From Candidatus Thiodiazotropha endoloripes (GTDB lineage Bacteria > Pseudomonadota > Gammaproteobacteria > Chromatiales > Chromatiaceae), in assembly GCA_001709035.1 (NCBI GenBank), contig LVKA01000008.1, forward strand, positions 744,001-808,000: a stretch of DNA of 64,000 nucleotides, given 5' to 3'. Positions 17,780 to 27,442 of the stretch are shown here, piece after piece. The notes beneath the pieces were generated by a model. The model saw nothing but the letters and a program-made list of their open reading frames with translations, was not told the origin of the DNA and made no database searches. The stretch's first letter is position 1, and every line of letters starts with the position of its first letter. Position numbers and translations under genes: made by a program.

Positions 17780-18765
17780 TGAAACAGCAGCAGTTCGAAC
17801 TCGAAAACCAGCCCTTGTGGGATGAGATCGAATCCCTTATCGAAGATCTGCAGCGCAAGCGCCAACATCGACAGTTGAGCAAACAGCAGCATCTTCAGTT
17901 TCCACTCCTCTATCGCAAGCTTTGCAGTCACTATGCACTGGCTCGCAGTCGAGGTTTCAGTCCGGCCCTGGTGGATCAGCTGCACACGCTGGTGTTGCGT
18001 GGGCATCCGCTGCTCTACCGCTTCAAGGGGGAGTGGGGGTGGCGAATCCTGCAATTTATCTTGAGCGGATTCCCCCGGGCATTAAGACGACAGAAAACCT
18101 ATTTTCTAATCTCCCTGCTGGCCTTCCTGTTGCCTGGCTTGATTATGGGAACGGCCTGTTTTCTCAATGACGACTTGATCTATAGCGTGATGAACGAGGC
18201 CACCGTCGCAGAGATGGAGCAAAACTATGACCCGGCGAATGATCGACCCGGTCGGTCAACTGAGCGCAGCTCGGATACGGATTTCATGATGTTCGGTTTC
18301 TATATCATGAACAATATCGGTATCGGCTTCCGTACTTTTGCTTCCGGGATTGTGTTCGGTATCGGCTCGCTGTTTTTTCTTCTGTTTAACGGTCTGGTCA
18401 TTGGTGGGGTGGCTGGCCATTTAAGCCGCCTGGGCTATCACGATACCTTCTGGCCCTTTGTTTCCGGTCACGGCTCTTTTGAGTTGACTGCGATTGTGAT
18501 CTGCGGTGCAGCCGGGCTAATGCTGGGGCACGCCCTGTTGGCGCCGCGCCAACAGACACGTCTTCAGGCGCTGAAAATGCGGGCGCTGGAGGCGCTGCCA
18601 CTGGTGATGGGGGCGGCTTTGATGCTGCTTTTTGCCGCCTTTATCGAGGCTTTCTGGTCATCCAGTTCTGTGGCTGTTGCGACAAAATACAGTGTCGCAG
18701 CGATACTCTGGGCGGTGGTTGTTCTCTATCTGGTGTTTATGGGGCGTAACGATGGATCTGGATAG
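17779..18765 (+). CDS. SpoIIM-like (DUF95) membrane protein
   Basis: The protein has 328 residues. The first about 100 are helical and soluble (many Gln and His). Several membrane helices follow, starting at about 110 (FLISLLAFLLPGLIMG). The internal NNIGIGFRTFASGIVFGIGS and VAGHLSRLG segments are typical of the stage II sporulation protein M family, and HGSFELTAIVICGAAG is the family's most conserved motif. In non-sporulating bacteria the role is unknown. It is translationally coupled to RDD and overlaps the DUF4129 gene by 14 bp. Confidence 0.85.
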   Translation: MKQQQFELENQPLWDEIESLIEDLQRKRQHRQLSKQQHLQFPLLYRKLCSHYALARSRGFSPALVDQLHTLVLRGHPLLYRFKGEWGWRILQFILSGFPRALRRQKTYFLISLLAFLLPGLIMGTACFLNDDLIYSVMNEATVAEMEQNYDPANDRPGRSTERSSDTDFMMFGFYIMNNIGIGFRTFASGIVFGIGSLFFLLFNGLVIGGVAGHLSRLGYHDTFWPFVSGHGSFELTAIVICGAAGLMLGHALLAPRQQTRLQALKMRALEALPLVMGAALMLLFAAFIEAFWSSSSVAVATKYSVAAILWAVVVLYLVFMGRNDGSG

Positions 18766-20230
18766 AATCGCTATCAAGCTGCGCCCGCGGGAGAGCTGGG
18801 AAGGTATCGACCTGGGTTTCACCATGGCCAGACAGTGGTTCATCAAACTGTGGCTGATCTGGCTGTGCAGTGCATTGCCGGTGATGTTGCTGCTGGTTGT
18901 CCTGCCGCTGCCCTTGTGGCTGGCGGGTTTGATTCTATGGTGGCTGAAGCCGGTCTATGAGCCACCTCTGCTTTACTGGATGAGCCGCCGTGTGTTTTCG
19001 GAGACGATCAGCTTGCGGGGGGTGTTCAGTGATTGGAGAAGAATCGTACTGCCCCAGTTGATTGCCATGCTCAGCTGGCGCCGATTCACGCCGGCCCGTT
19101 CCTTTTTCATGCCGGTGGTTGTGCTGGAAGGGTTGCGGGGTGAACGACGAAAGAAGCGGATCAACGTACTCGCCAAAAACAGTGGCGCCGCCTCCTGGCT
19201 GACCGTGGTCGGGATCCATTTCGAAGTGATTCTGCAGTTTGGGTTGTTGGGATTGATCCTGGCCCTGATACCGGAAGATCTGTTGTGGACCGATTGGCAA
19301 AGCTATCTGTTTGATCCCGATCCTGTCAGTGAGTGGTTGCACCATCTCACCGCCTTGGCGGCCATGTCGCTGATCGCACCATTCTATGTGGCGGCCGGAT
19401 TTGCACTCTACCTGACGCGACGCAGCCAACTGGAGGCCTGGGATCTGGAGCTGGGATTGCGCAGGATGGCGCAGCGACACGAAACTCGACCTGTAACAAT
19501 GCGCAATATACTGCTGGCCTGTATTGCACTTATGTTCATCGGTGTCTCTCTGCCTGAAACGGCACAGGCCGTGGAGATGAGTCATCAGGAAGCCAAGAGT
19601 CTGATTCAGGAGGTGTTGTCTGAGGATGCCTTCGGCGAAGAGAAAACGGTGAGCTATTGGGAATACGTGGGCGAGGAAGAGAGCCAGTCAGAGGAGCCCG
19701 ATAGCGCATTTTTTCGCTGGTTGGCATCGATAGCCGAGTCGATCGCCTTTTTGGGCGAGTTACTACTCTGGATTGTGGTGATGGCTCTGCTCTTCTATCT
19801 GCTCCACTGGTATTTTAATAACAGATCGACACTTGGCGGCTCGGTTGTTGAGCTGCGTGACAGACGGGCGACGCCGACCATTGTGGCCGGTCTGGATCTG
19901 CGGCCTGAAACCATGCCTGACAATCCTTCAGTCAAAGCACTTGAGATGATTGACCAGGGACGCTGCAGAGAGGGTGTGGCACTGCTCTACAGAGCCACCC
20001 TTTCCCGTTTGGTGCATTACTATGCGTTGCCGATCAAAGCGGGTGATACGGAGGGGCAGTGTCTCGACAGGAGTCGTACTCTGCAGATCCCCGGTCTGTT
20101 TGACTATTTGAGTGAGTTGACCGCTATTTGGCAGAAGCTAGCCTATGCACAGCATCAGCCACAGAAGAATCAATTGGTTGATCTTTGCCATGCATGGATT
20201 GAACATTTTGGTGGTCGCGATGCGGGATAA
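18752..20230 (+). CDS. DUF4129 domain membrane protein
   Basis: A protein of about 492 residues. The start is set at ATG 18752 (MDLDRIAIKLRPRESW), overlapping the previous gene by 14 bp; the open frame extends upstream into the SpoIIM-like gene. It has several membrane helices in the first 250 residues, a periplasmic segment after about 300 (VEMSHQEAKSLIQEVLSE), another helix near 370 and a C-terminal cytoplasmic DUF4129 (GVALLYRATLSRLVHYYAL). DUF4129 often accompanies MoxR/DUF58 modules. The function is unknown. Confidence 0.8.
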   Translation: MDLDRIAIKLRPRESWEGIDLGFTMARQWFIKLWLIWLCSALPVMLLLVVLPLPLWLAGLILWWLKPVYEPPLLYWMSRRVFSETISLRGVFSDWRRIVLPQLIAMLSWRRFTPARSFFMPVVVLEGLRGERRKKRINVLAKNSGAASWLTVVGIHFEVILQFGLLGLILALIPEDLLWTDWQSYLFDPDPVSEWLHHLTALAAMSLIAPFYVAAGFALYLTRRSQLEAWDLELGLRRMAQRHETRPVTMRNILLACIALMFIGVSLPETAQAVEMSHQEAKSLIQEVLSEDAFGEEKTVSYWEYVGEEESQSEEPDSAFFRWLASIAESIAFLGELLLWIVVMALLFYLLHWYFNNRSTLGGSVVELRDRRATPTIVAGLDLRPETMPDNPSVKALEMIDQGRCREGVALLYRATLSRLVHYYALPIKAGDTEGQCLDRSRTLQIPGLFDYLSELTAIWQKLAYAQHQPQKNQLVDLCHAWIEHFGGRDAG

Positions 20231-21365
20231 TATGAAGACTGCCCTGCTACTGCTTGCACTGTTGGTTATGCTCGGTACTCTCGGCTGGCTCTGGTTTGAG
20301 AAAAATTTTGAGCGTCGCGAAAAGGTGGTAAGGAGTACCATGAGCCTCGAAGCCAGGCGCAATCCCATGTTGGCTGCCGAAATGTTTCTGAGCCGCCTTG
20401 GTCTGTCGGTTGAGAGTAGAACGGGAAGAGAGTATCTGATCCAGCCACCTGAAGATCGGGGATTGTTGCTGGTGCGTGATCTGGGGCCTCCATTGACCGA
20501 GAGTGCCGTGACCGACCTCCTCGCATGGATAGAGCAGGGTGGCCATCTGCTGGCTGCACCTAGTGCCCAGTTGGCGGTGGCTGGCAAGCATAGCTTGCTG
20601 GCTAAACTGGGTGTCTCCCTGGTCGATGCGGATGAGAGAGAGGAGGGGGATGAGGTGCTTGCGCTCGATCTCTCGGCCCAGGTTGAAGGGCTGCTGGTCG
20701 ATGTTGACATGCCAGATCGGTTTGTACTGGACGAAAGCTCCGAAGCCGTCAGACCGCTGGTTGAGGATCCTCGTTATCTGGTGTTTCCCTGGGGGGCTGG
20801 GTTTATCACTCTGATCAGTGACAGCGGTATCTTCACCAACAGCCGGATTGGTAAATTTGAGCATGCCCGTCTGCTGGCCCATCTGGCACCGGTTGGTGAT
20901 CCTGTCTGGCTACTGCACAGTGCGCAGATGCCGTCACTGCTCAGTTTGGTCTGGCGCTGGGCGCCTCACCTGGTGGTGACCCTGGTGCTTCTGGGATTGT
21001 TTTCGGTGTGGTGGATGAGCCGGCGCAGTGGAGCGATCTTGGCGAGTAAAACATCAGACCGGCGGGATCTGTTGGAACATCTGCAGGCCAGTGCTGAATT
21101 TGCCTGGCGTAACGATCTCAAGGCCGGATTGCTGGAAGGGGCCCGGCATCAGGTTGAAAAGCGCTGGCTGAGCGCACATCCACTCCTGCTACAGCTCGAT
21201 CAGGAGGCGCGTTGTGATTGGCTGGCCAAACGGACCGGTTTGAGTGCAACGGTAATTTTCAAGGCCCTCTATCCTGAAAAACCGGACACCGTGCAAATGA
21301 TCAAAAACAGTATCAATCTGCAGCGATTACTCGCTGCGTTACACCCAGACAGGAAAGTGAAATAG
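20220..21365 (+). CDS. DUF4350 domain membrane protein
   Basis: A protein of about 381 residues. An N-terminal helix (LLLLALLVMLGTLGWLWF) is followed by a Rossmann-like extracytoplasmic domain (RGLLLVRDLGPPLTESAV, then LLAWIEQGGHLLAAP) typical of DUF4350. A second helix near 270 (LVVTLVLLGLFSVWWM) leads to a cytoplasmic tail. The start may be ATG 20220 or 20232; both overlap or abut the previous stop at 20230. It lies 2 bp before the MoxR gene. It probably forms a membrane complex with the DUF4129 and DUF58 proteins, by analogy with conserved gene order. Confidence 0.8.
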   Translation: MRDNMKTALLLLALLVMLGTLGWLWFEKNFERREKVVRSTMSLEARRNPMLAAEMFLSRLGLSVESRTGREYLIQPPEDRGLLLVRDLGPPLTESAVTDLLAWIEQGGHLLAAPSAQLAVAGKHSLLAKLGVSLVDADEREEGDEVLALDLSAQVEGLLVDVDMPDRFVLDESSEAVRPLVEDPRYLVFPWGAGFITLISDSGIFTNSRIGKFEHARLLAHLAPVGDPVWLLHSAQMPSLLSLVWRWAPHLVVTLVLLGLFSVWWMSRRSGAILASKTSDRRDLLEHLQASAEFAWRNDLKAGLLEGARHQVEKRWLSAHPLLLQLDQEARCDWLAKRTGLSATVIFKALYPEKPDTVQMIKNSINLQRLLAALHPDRKVK

Positions 21366-21367
21366 AC

Positions 21368-22342
21368 ATGCATGACAAAACCTCCCCCCCTCAGGACAGG
21401 CTTGACCGGGCCAGGCAGCTGGAGAGTGAGATAGCCCGTGCGGTGATTGGACAGCAACAGGTGGTCCATGAAGTGGTGTTGGCCCTGTTCGCTGCCGGTC
21501 ATGTATTGGTGGAGGGGGTTCCGGGATTGGGTAAGACCCTGTTGGTGAGAAGCCTCTCGGCGGCAATACAGGGTGAGTTCAGCCGTATTCAATTTACCCC
21601 AGATCTGATGCCCAGCGATATCTCAGGGCATATCATGTTCGATATGAAGAGTGAGAATTTCCGGGTTCGCAAGGGGCCGGTGTTCTGTAACCTGCTGTTG
21701 GCGGACGAGATCAATCGCTCACCGGCAAAAACCCAGTCAGCCCTGCTTGAAGCGATGCAGGAGCAGCAGGTGACCATCGAAGGCAGGACCTTTCCTTTAA
21801 CCGCTCCATTTCTTGTGCTGGCCACCCAGAATCCGATTGAGCAGGAGGGGACCTACCCCCTGCCTCAGGCTCAGTTGGATCGTTTCCTGCTGAAGGTGTT
21901 TATCGACTACCCGGCAGAGGACGATGAGCAACAGATGGTCAAACAGATCACCGATGGTCGGGTCGGAGACCAGCTCGATACCTCGACGATACGGCCTTTG
22001 ATGAGTGCCGAAGAGATACCGCAGATACAGAACCATGTGGCCAGCCTGAAAGTGGATGATGAGATCATCAACTATGCGGTGAGGCTGATCAGGGCAGCGA
22101 GGGATTGGAACGGTATTGAAGCGGGGCCAGGGCCGCGGGGTACGATCTCCCTGCTGCGGGCCGCCAGGGCGGAGGCCTTTCTCGGCGAGCGGGATTTTGT
22201 CACGCCCGACGACATCAAGCGTGCGGCGCTGCCGGTATTGCGCCATCGGGTTCGCCTGACGACCGATCTGGAAATAGAGGGCTACCGACCGGAAGATGTC
22301 TTGAAGGATCTTCTGGACAACCTGCCGGCACCGAGAAAGTGA
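21368..22342 (+). CDS. MoxR family AAA+ ATPase
   Basis: The protein has 324 residues with an intact Walker A (EGVPGLGKTLLV, residues about 56-67), Walker B (LLLADEINRSPAKTQSALLEAM), sensor 1 (LATQNPIEQEGTYPLPQAQLDRF) and an Arg-rich C-terminal lid. MoxR ATPases act as chaperones that load metal cofactors or remodel complexes together with VWA-domain proteins. Here the next gene, overlapping by 4 bp, encodes DUF58, a VWA-like partner. This gene pair is the recognisable core of the operon. Confidence 0.95.
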   Translation: MHDKTSPPQDRLDRARQLESEIARAVIGQQQVVHEVVLALFAAGHVLVEGVPGLGKTLLVRSLSAAIQGEFSRIQFTPDLMPSDISGHIMFDMKSENFRVRKGPVFCNLLLADEINRSPAKTQSALLEAMQEQQVTIEGRTFPLTAPFLVLATQNPIEQEGTYPLPQAQLDRFLLKVFIDYPAEDDEQQMVKQITDGRVGDQLDTSTIRPLMSAEEIPQIQNHVASLKVDDEIINYAVRLIRAARDWNGIEAGPGPRGTISLLRAARAEAFLGERDFVTPDDIKRAALPVLRHRVRLTTDLEIEGYRPEDVLKDLLDNLPAPRK

Positions 22343-23643
22343 CACCCACACGTCGTTTGATCTTTGCCTTGGGGCTGCTGGTTCTGCCGGCGCTGCTGGC
22401 AGTCTGGTATCCCGATTGGGCTTATGTCTGGGGTGCAGGTGCGGTTTTACTGCTGTTTCTGGCTGCGATTGATCTGTGGTGGGTGCGACAAATTCCACGC
22501 CCGGGGGTGGAGCGTCTGTTGCATACGACGATACCGGTCGGTGTCTGGACCCGGGTTCAACTGAAACTGGAGAGTCGTTTCTCACGCAACCTGAAGGTTA
22601 CCGTACATGATCACCACCCAGCGGATTGTGATGTCAGGGATCAGCCGCTCACCCTTGAATTGCCGGCGCAACGCCAATTGACCATCAATTATCAGATCCT
22701 GCCAAGAAGTCGCGGCGATAAACAGTTTGCCGGTGTTGATCTGGTGATCCATTCAAGTTTGAAGTTGTGGCGGTTGAAACGGTTTATCGATCACCAGACC
22801 AAGGTAAGGGTCTATCCCAATTTTCGAGAGATTGCCCATTTTGCGCTGTTGGCGACGGACAATCATCTCAGCCAGATGGGGGTCAGACGGCGTCAGCGCC
22901 GGGGAGAGGGCAGTGATTTCCATCAGCTCAGAGAGTATCGGCTGGGTGATGCGTTACGCCAGATCGATTGGAAAGCCAGTTCCCGTTATCGCCGGTTGAT
23001 CTCCAAAGAGTATCAGGATGAACGGGATCAACAGCTGGTGTTTCTGCTCGATTGCGGACGCCATATGCGTCACCGGGATGAACAGGGAGCCCACCTCGAT
23101 CATGTACTGAATGCAATGTTGTTGTTGAGTTATGTGGCTGAGCGTCAGGGTGATGGGGTCGGTTTCCTCAGTTTCGGCGGCATCGACCGTTGGCAGCCGC
23201 CGATTAAAGGTGGCGATCTGGTGCGACGGATACTCGATCGCAGTTACGATATAGAGCCTACCCTGGAGGCTGCCGACTATCTCTCGGCGGCCCGCCAATT
23301 GATGTCACTGCAAAACCGCAGGGCGCTTCTGGTGATACTCACCAACAGTCGTACCGAAGACCAGAGCGAATTGCAGAAGGCGGTTTCGATTCTGGCGAAA
23401 CGGCACTTGGTGGTGATTGCTGATCTGCATGAGGCAAGCCTGGATCAGGTGCTGGACAGACCGGTCACGGATCGATCGGGAGCGCTACGCTTTCAGGCGG
23501 TGGTCGACTATCTTGGCGAGCGCAGAGAGAGCCATGAGCGACTGCAGTACCGGGGTGGCCTGGTGATCGACAGTCGCCCTCAGCAGCTGCCGATCAATCT
23601 GGTGAATGCCTATCTGGATGTCAAAGCCTCAGGAGCTTTGTAG
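22339..23643 (+). CDS. DUF58 (VWA-like) protein
   Basis: The protein has 434 residues and starts at GTG 22339, overlapping the MoxR stop (GTGA). Two N-terminal membrane helices (about 5-50) are followed by a soluble region. The DUF58 signature RREYRLGDALRQIDWKASSR-like block lies near residue 200, and FLLDCGRHM next to it is the VWA metal-site start. The family partners MoxR ATPases. It is the last gene of the operon. I see no clear terminator, but no plus-strand gene follows for 400 bp. Confidence 0.9.
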   Translation: MTPTRRLIFALGLLVLPALLAVWYPDWAYVWGAGAVLLLFLAAIDLWWVRQIPRPGVERLLHTTIPVGVWTRVQLKLESRFSRNLKVTVHDHHPADCDVRDQPLTLELPAQRQLTINYQILPRSRGDKQFAGVDLVIHSSLKLWRLKRFIDHQTKVRVYPNFREIAHFALLATDNHLSQMGVRRRQRRGEGSDFHQLREYRLGDALRQIDWKASSRYRRLISKEYQDERDQQLVFLLDCGRHMRHRDEQGAHLDHVLNAMLLLSYVAERQGDGVGFLSFGGIDRWQPPIKGGDLVRRILDRSYDIEPTLEAADYLSAARQLMSLQNRRALLVILTNSRTEDQSELQKAVSILAKRHLVVIADLHEASLDQVLDRPVTDRSGALRFQAVVDYLGERRESHERLQYRGGLVIDSRPQQLPINLVNAYLDVKASGAL

Positions 23644-24050
23644 TTGTCGGCTCGCTACTGTTTTCAGGGAGGAATCCTATTGGGCAACTTAAAGAACCGT
23701 AGGCACTGTACCGGTTTGCTGGAATTGGTTATTTGATTCGTCCGGGTTGCTGCTGATCAAGCCATGTTGCCTCATCCAGGCGGGTGTCGGGATCCATGCA
23801 TGATGGCTGGCCGGATAACCCGCTTCGCTTATCTGTCTCACCGGCTTCAGATTCCTAACATATTGATTATACAAAGGTAGGCATACTCCCGCTGAAAGTA
23901 ATATACTAAGTCGCTCGACTGTTAACCTGTTCGCCAGTTTAATAGTTACGGTACCCTGAAATGCGGCTTTGGTGCGCGGTAACTGCACGATATTGCAGGT
24001 GTTGAGAGAGCCCTGGTTCTGCCAAATATAACGTAAAGGCGATCGATGTA
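23644..24050. other. intergenic region, nothing certain
   Basis: About 400 bases lie between the DUF58 gene and pssA. A minus-strand frame of 99 codons (23689-23988) contains no recognised motif and has no ribosome-binding site. The region probably holds the pssA promoter. Confidence 0.4.
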
Positions 24051-24833
24051 ATGGAGACTGAAGAGGCTAAGCCTAAGAAACGCAGCAGAGGTATCTATCT
24101 GCTGCCCAATCTGTTTACTACGGCCGCACTGTTTGCCGGTTTCTATGCGATTCTGGCCGCCGTCAACGGCAAGTTCGAAGTGGCTTCGGTGGCGATCTTT
24201 GTCGCCATGCTGATGGATGGTCTGGATGGTCGGGTGGCCCGACTGACCAAAACCCAATCCGCTTTTGGTGCCGAGTATGACAGTCTTTCGGATATGGTCT
24301 CATTCGGTTTGGCGCCCGCTCTGGTGGTCTATATCTGGGCGCTCAGTGATCTGGGTAAACTGGGTTGGCTGGCGGCCTTTATCTATACCGCCAGCAGTGC
24401 CCTGCGTCTGGCCAGATTCAATACCCAGATCGGCATCGCCGATAAAAAGTATTTTCAGGGACTGCCCAGCCCGTCTGCTGCCGCAATTATGGCCGCTGGG
24501 GTATGGCTCGGTGTGGACTATGAGGTCTCCGGCCAGAGCCTGGATTGGGTGGCTGCTGTGCTCACCACTCTGGTGGGATTGCTGATGGTCAGTAATTTCC
24601 GCTATCACAGCTTCAAGGAGATCGACTTCAGCGGCAAGGTGCCTTTCATTGTGCTGGTCGTGGTGATGGTGGTATTGGCGATTATCCAGACCCATCCCCC
24701 CACTGTACTGTTTGCCCTGTTTCTGGTTTATGCCATCTCCGGACCGGTACTGACCCTCACCCAGCTGCGTAAACACCGGGAGGATCGAGTTGCCACCGAC
24801 CAGGATAGTGAAGCTGAGCAGAACAGAGATTGA
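24051..24833 (+). CDS. pssA: CDP-diacylglycerol-serine O-phosphatidyltransferase
   Basis: The enzyme has 260 residues and makes phosphatidylserine from CDP-diacylglycerol and serine, on the way to phosphatidylethanolamine, in the inner membrane. The CDP-alcohol phosphotransferase motif DGxxARx8Gx3Dx3D is complete (DGLDGRVAR ... FGAEYDSLSD, residues about 46-74). About seven hydrophobic segments and a charged C-terminal tail fit the type II PssA group. leuA follows, the same order as in many gammaproteobacteria. The N-terminal KKRSRGIYLLPN is also typical. Confidence 0.93.
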   Translation: METEEAKPKKRSRGIYLLPNLFTTAALFAGFYAILAAVNGKFEVASVAIFVAMLMDGLDGRVARLTKTQSAFGAEYDSLSDMVSFGLAPALVVYIWALSDLGKLGWLAAFIYTASSALRLARFNTQIGIADKKYFQGLPSPSAAAIMAAGVWLGVDYEVSGQSLDWVAAVLTTLVGLLMVSNFRYHSFKEIDFSGKVPFIVLVVVMVVLAIIQTHPPTVLFALFLVYAISGPVLTLTQLRKHREDRVATDQDSEAEQNRD

Positions 24834-24980
24834 TTCTGCTGTGCAATCCCCTGGTGCTGGGTTATATTCGCCGGGTCAATAACGAGCCGCGTTCAGCCGC
24901 CCGATTGCATTCTCTGTTCCTGGCATGACCAGGATCGGATAACATACTATTCTTAAAACAGATTTTTCTAGGATTTGCTG

Positions 24981-25009
24981 GGGCCAGCCGGACTGGTGTT
25001 AACAAGCCC
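24981..25009 (+). repeat. diverged short copy of the inverted-repeat family
   Basis: GGGCC, then a diverged core ending GGTGTTAACAAGCCC, has the same layout and length as the 29-bp copies at 12109 and 14436. It lies between pssA and leuA. The match is imperfect, so it may be an old copy. Confidence 0.5.
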
Positions 25010-25089
25010 TGAGTTAACTATTTTGTGAGCAAGCTACCGGGTTTGAGACCTGCCTGGCAGTAGGTCCCCCTGGCTTGCCGGAGAGAAGC

Positions 25090-26640
25090 ATGAGTCAAGC
25101 CGATCAATTGATCATTTTCGATACCACGTTACGGGATGGTGAACAGAGTCCCGGTGCATCCATGACCAAGGATGAGAAGGTCCGTATCGGCAAGGCTTTG
25201 GAAAAGCTGCAGGTGGATGTCATCGAAGCGGGCTTCCCGATTGCCAGTCCGGGTGATTTCGAGGCGGTTTCAGCGGTAGCCAATGTGGTCAAAGATTCCA
25301 CCATCTGCGGCTTGGCCCGCGCCTTGGATAAGGATATTGACCGCGCAGGCGAAGCTCTCAAACATGCCAACTCCTCACGTATCCATACTTTCATCGCCAC
25401 CTCGCCGATTCACATGCAGCATAAACTGCGGATGAATCCGGATCAGGTGGTAGAGCAGGCGGTATTTGCGGTCAAACGGGCCCGTAAATATACCGATAAC
25501 GTGGAGTTCTCAGCCGAAGATGCGGGACGTTCCGAGATCGATTTCCTCTGTCGCATCTTCGAGGCGGTCATCGATGCGGGGGCGCGTACACTGAATGTGC
25601 CGGATACGGTGGGCTACGCCATGCCCCATCAATTTGGTGAAATGATCCGGCAAATGCGGCAGCGCATACCCAATTCCGATAAGGCCGTCTTCTCCGTGCA
25701 CTGCCACAATGACCTAGGACTGGCGGTAGCCAACTCCCTCTCGGCTGTCAGCAATGGCGCACGCCAGGTTGAATGTACCATCAATGGTCTCGGCGAACGG
25801 GCCGGCAATGCCTCACTGGAAGAGATCGTGATGGCGGTGAAGACCCGTCAGGATGTCTTCTCCTGTGAAACCCGGCTGGATACCACTCAGATCCTCAGCT
25901 GCTCCAAACTGGTCTCGAATATCACCGGCTTTCCGGTTCAGCCGAACAAGGCCATCGTTGGCGCCAATGCCTTTGCCCATGAATCCGGCATTCATCAGGA
26001 CGGGGTGCTGAAATCCCGTGAAACCTACGAAATCATGCTTGCCGAAGATGTGGGCTGGAGCCAGAATCGCATGGTGCTGGGCAAGCATTCAGGACGAAAT
26101 GCATTTCGCACCCGTCTGGAGAGTCTGGGGATCAGCTTCGAATCTGAGGAAGAGGTCAATGCGGCCTTCTCCCGCTTCAAGGATCTGGCCGATAAGAAAC
26201 ATGAGATCTTCGATGAGGATCTGCAGGCACTGATGACCGACACCAAGACCGAGTCCTTCAACGAGCGGATCAAACTGGTCTCTCTGAAGGTCTGTTCCGA
26301 AACCGGAGAAATCCCCAAGGCGGATGTCACTCTGAGTCTGGATGGGGCGGAAGAGCCAGGTACTGCGGTCGGTGGTGGGCCGGTGGACGCCACCTTCAAA
26401 GCGATTGAAAGTATCGTCAGCAGTGGCACCGAGCTGCAACTCTACTCGGTGAATAATATCACCAGCGGCACGGACGCCCAGGGTGAAGTAACGGTCCGGC
26501 TGGAGATGGATGGACGTATCGCCAATGGTCAGGGTGCGGATACCGATATCGTGATCGCTTCGGCCAAGGCCTATATCAATGCGGTGAACAAGATCATGAT
26601 ACCGATCACCAAAGCCCACCCGCAGACTGGTGATGTGTAA
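25090..26640 (+). CDS. leuA: 2-isopropylmalate synthase
   Basis: A 516-residue enzyme that condenses acetyl-CoA with 2-oxoisovalerate, the first step of leucine synthesis. The N-terminal TIM barrel begins [18 protein letters not shown] and has the metal site [13 protein letters not shown] and the [13 protein letters not shown] loop. The C-terminal regulatory domain (about 395-516) responds to leucine. The ATG at 25090 is preferred, behind GGAGAG, over TTG 25075. No leader peptide or attenuator could be recognised in the 250 bases upstream. Confidence 0.96.
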   Translation: MSQADQLIIFDTTLRDGEQSPGASMTKDEKVRIGKALEKLQVDVIEAGFPIASPGDFEAVSAVANVVKDSTICGLARALDKDIDRAGEALKHANSSRIHTFIATSPIHMQHKLRMNPDQVVEQAVFAVKRARKYTDNVEFSAEDAGRSEIDFLCRIFEAVIDAGARTLNVPDTVGYAMPHQFGEMIRQMRQRIPNSDKAVFSVHCHNDLGLAVANSLSAVSNGARQVECTINGLGERAGNASLEEIVMAVKTRQDVFSCETRLDTTQILSCSKLVSNITGFPVQPNKAIVGANAFAHESGIHQDGVLKSRETYEIMLAEDVGWSQNRMVLGKHSGRNAFRTRLESLGISFESEEEVNAAFSRFKDLADKKHEIFDEDLQALMTDTKTESFNERIKLVSLKVCSETGEIPKADVTLSLDGAEEPGTAVGGGPVDATFKAIESIVSSGTELQLYSVNNITSGTDAQGEVTVRLEMDGRIANGQGADTDIVIASAKAYINAVNKIMIPITKAHPQTGDV

Positions 26641-26669
26641 CGGCAACCAGCCAGATACAGACCTGAGCG

Positions 26670-27440
26670 ATGGATGAGCTGAGACGCCAAGACTACCTAC
26701 GGATGATGGGTGTAACCCAGTGGCGACTGCGTCAGACCGATTCTCATGAAGCGATACATCAACCCGCTGTGGAAGCTGAAGTAGAAGTTGGCGTGGCGGC
26801 GCAGCCTGCTGTGGCTAGTGATCCGACTGGATCGTCTGATCCTGTGCCAGCGGCAGTGGATCAGTCCGACTGGCTGACGCTCCGGGAACAGGTAACAACG
26901 TGTCGGCAATGTGGCTTACGCGCCGGTTGCAGCCAGACTGTGTTTGGCGTTGGCAATCAGCAGGCCGAACTGCTGGTAATCGGTGAGGCGCCCGGCGCGG
27001 ATGAGGATCGTCAAGGGGAGCCCTTTGTCGGCCGTGCGGGACAACTGCTGAATGCCATGCTGCTGGCCATGGGATTCAAACGGGAGGCGGTTTTTATTGC
27101 CAATATTGTCAAATGCCGGCCACCTGACAACCGGGACCCCGCGGCAGAAGAGGCGCTGGCCTGTCAGGACTTCCTGCTGCGACAGATCGGGTTGATTCAG
27201 CCAAAACTGATTCTCTCGGTTGGTCGAATCTCTGCCCAGAATCTTCTCAAAACGGATATTGCGGTGGGTAAGTTAAGGGGGCGTGTGCATACCTTTGGCG
27301 AGACCGGTATCCCTCTGGTGGTCACCTATCATCCAGCCTATCTGCTGCGCTCACCCGAACAGAAGGGCAAGGCCTGGCAGGATCTGCAACTGGCTCTCTC
27401 GGTGCTTGGGCCTGTCGGTAAGGCCCAGGGTCAATCCTGA
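26670..27440 (+). CDS. type-4 uracil-DNA glycosylase (4Fe-4S)
   Basis: The protein has 256 residues. After a variable N terminus of about 75 residues comes the family 4 UDG core: CRQCGLRAGC (cluster Cys), GEAPGADEDRQGEPFVGRAG (active site), VKCRPPDNRDP and the C-terminal HPAYLLRSP motif. It removes uracil from DNA as the first step of base excision repair; family members are iron-sulfur enzymes. It is 29 bp after leuA and 2 bp before rimI, so the two later genes likely share a transcript. The family is also annotated as a phage DNA-polymerase-related domain. Confidence 0.9.
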   Translation: MDELRRQDYLRMMGVTQWRLRQTDSHEAIHQPAVEAEVEVGVAAQPAVASDPTGSSDPVPAAVDQSDWLTLREQVTTCRQCGLRAGCSQTVFGVGNQQAELLVIGEAPGADEDRQGEPFVGRAGQLLNAMLLAMGFKREAVFIANIVKCRPPDNRDPAAEEALACQDFLLRQIGLIQPKLILSVGRISAQNLLKTDIAVGKLRGRVHTFGETGIPLVVTYHPAYLLRSPEQKGKAWQDLQLALSVLGPVGKAQGQS

Positions 27441-27442
27441 CC

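Noticed and set aside
21797-22585. 262-codon minus-strand frame across the MoxR and DUF58 genes
   Set aside because: Overlaps two certain genes and has no motifs.
23689-23988. 99-codon minus-strand frame before pssA
   Set aside because: No motif, no ribosome-binding site and no conserved neighbour.
24834-25089. Leucine attenuator or T-box before leuA
   Set aside because: No Leu-rich leader peptide or paired hairpins were found.
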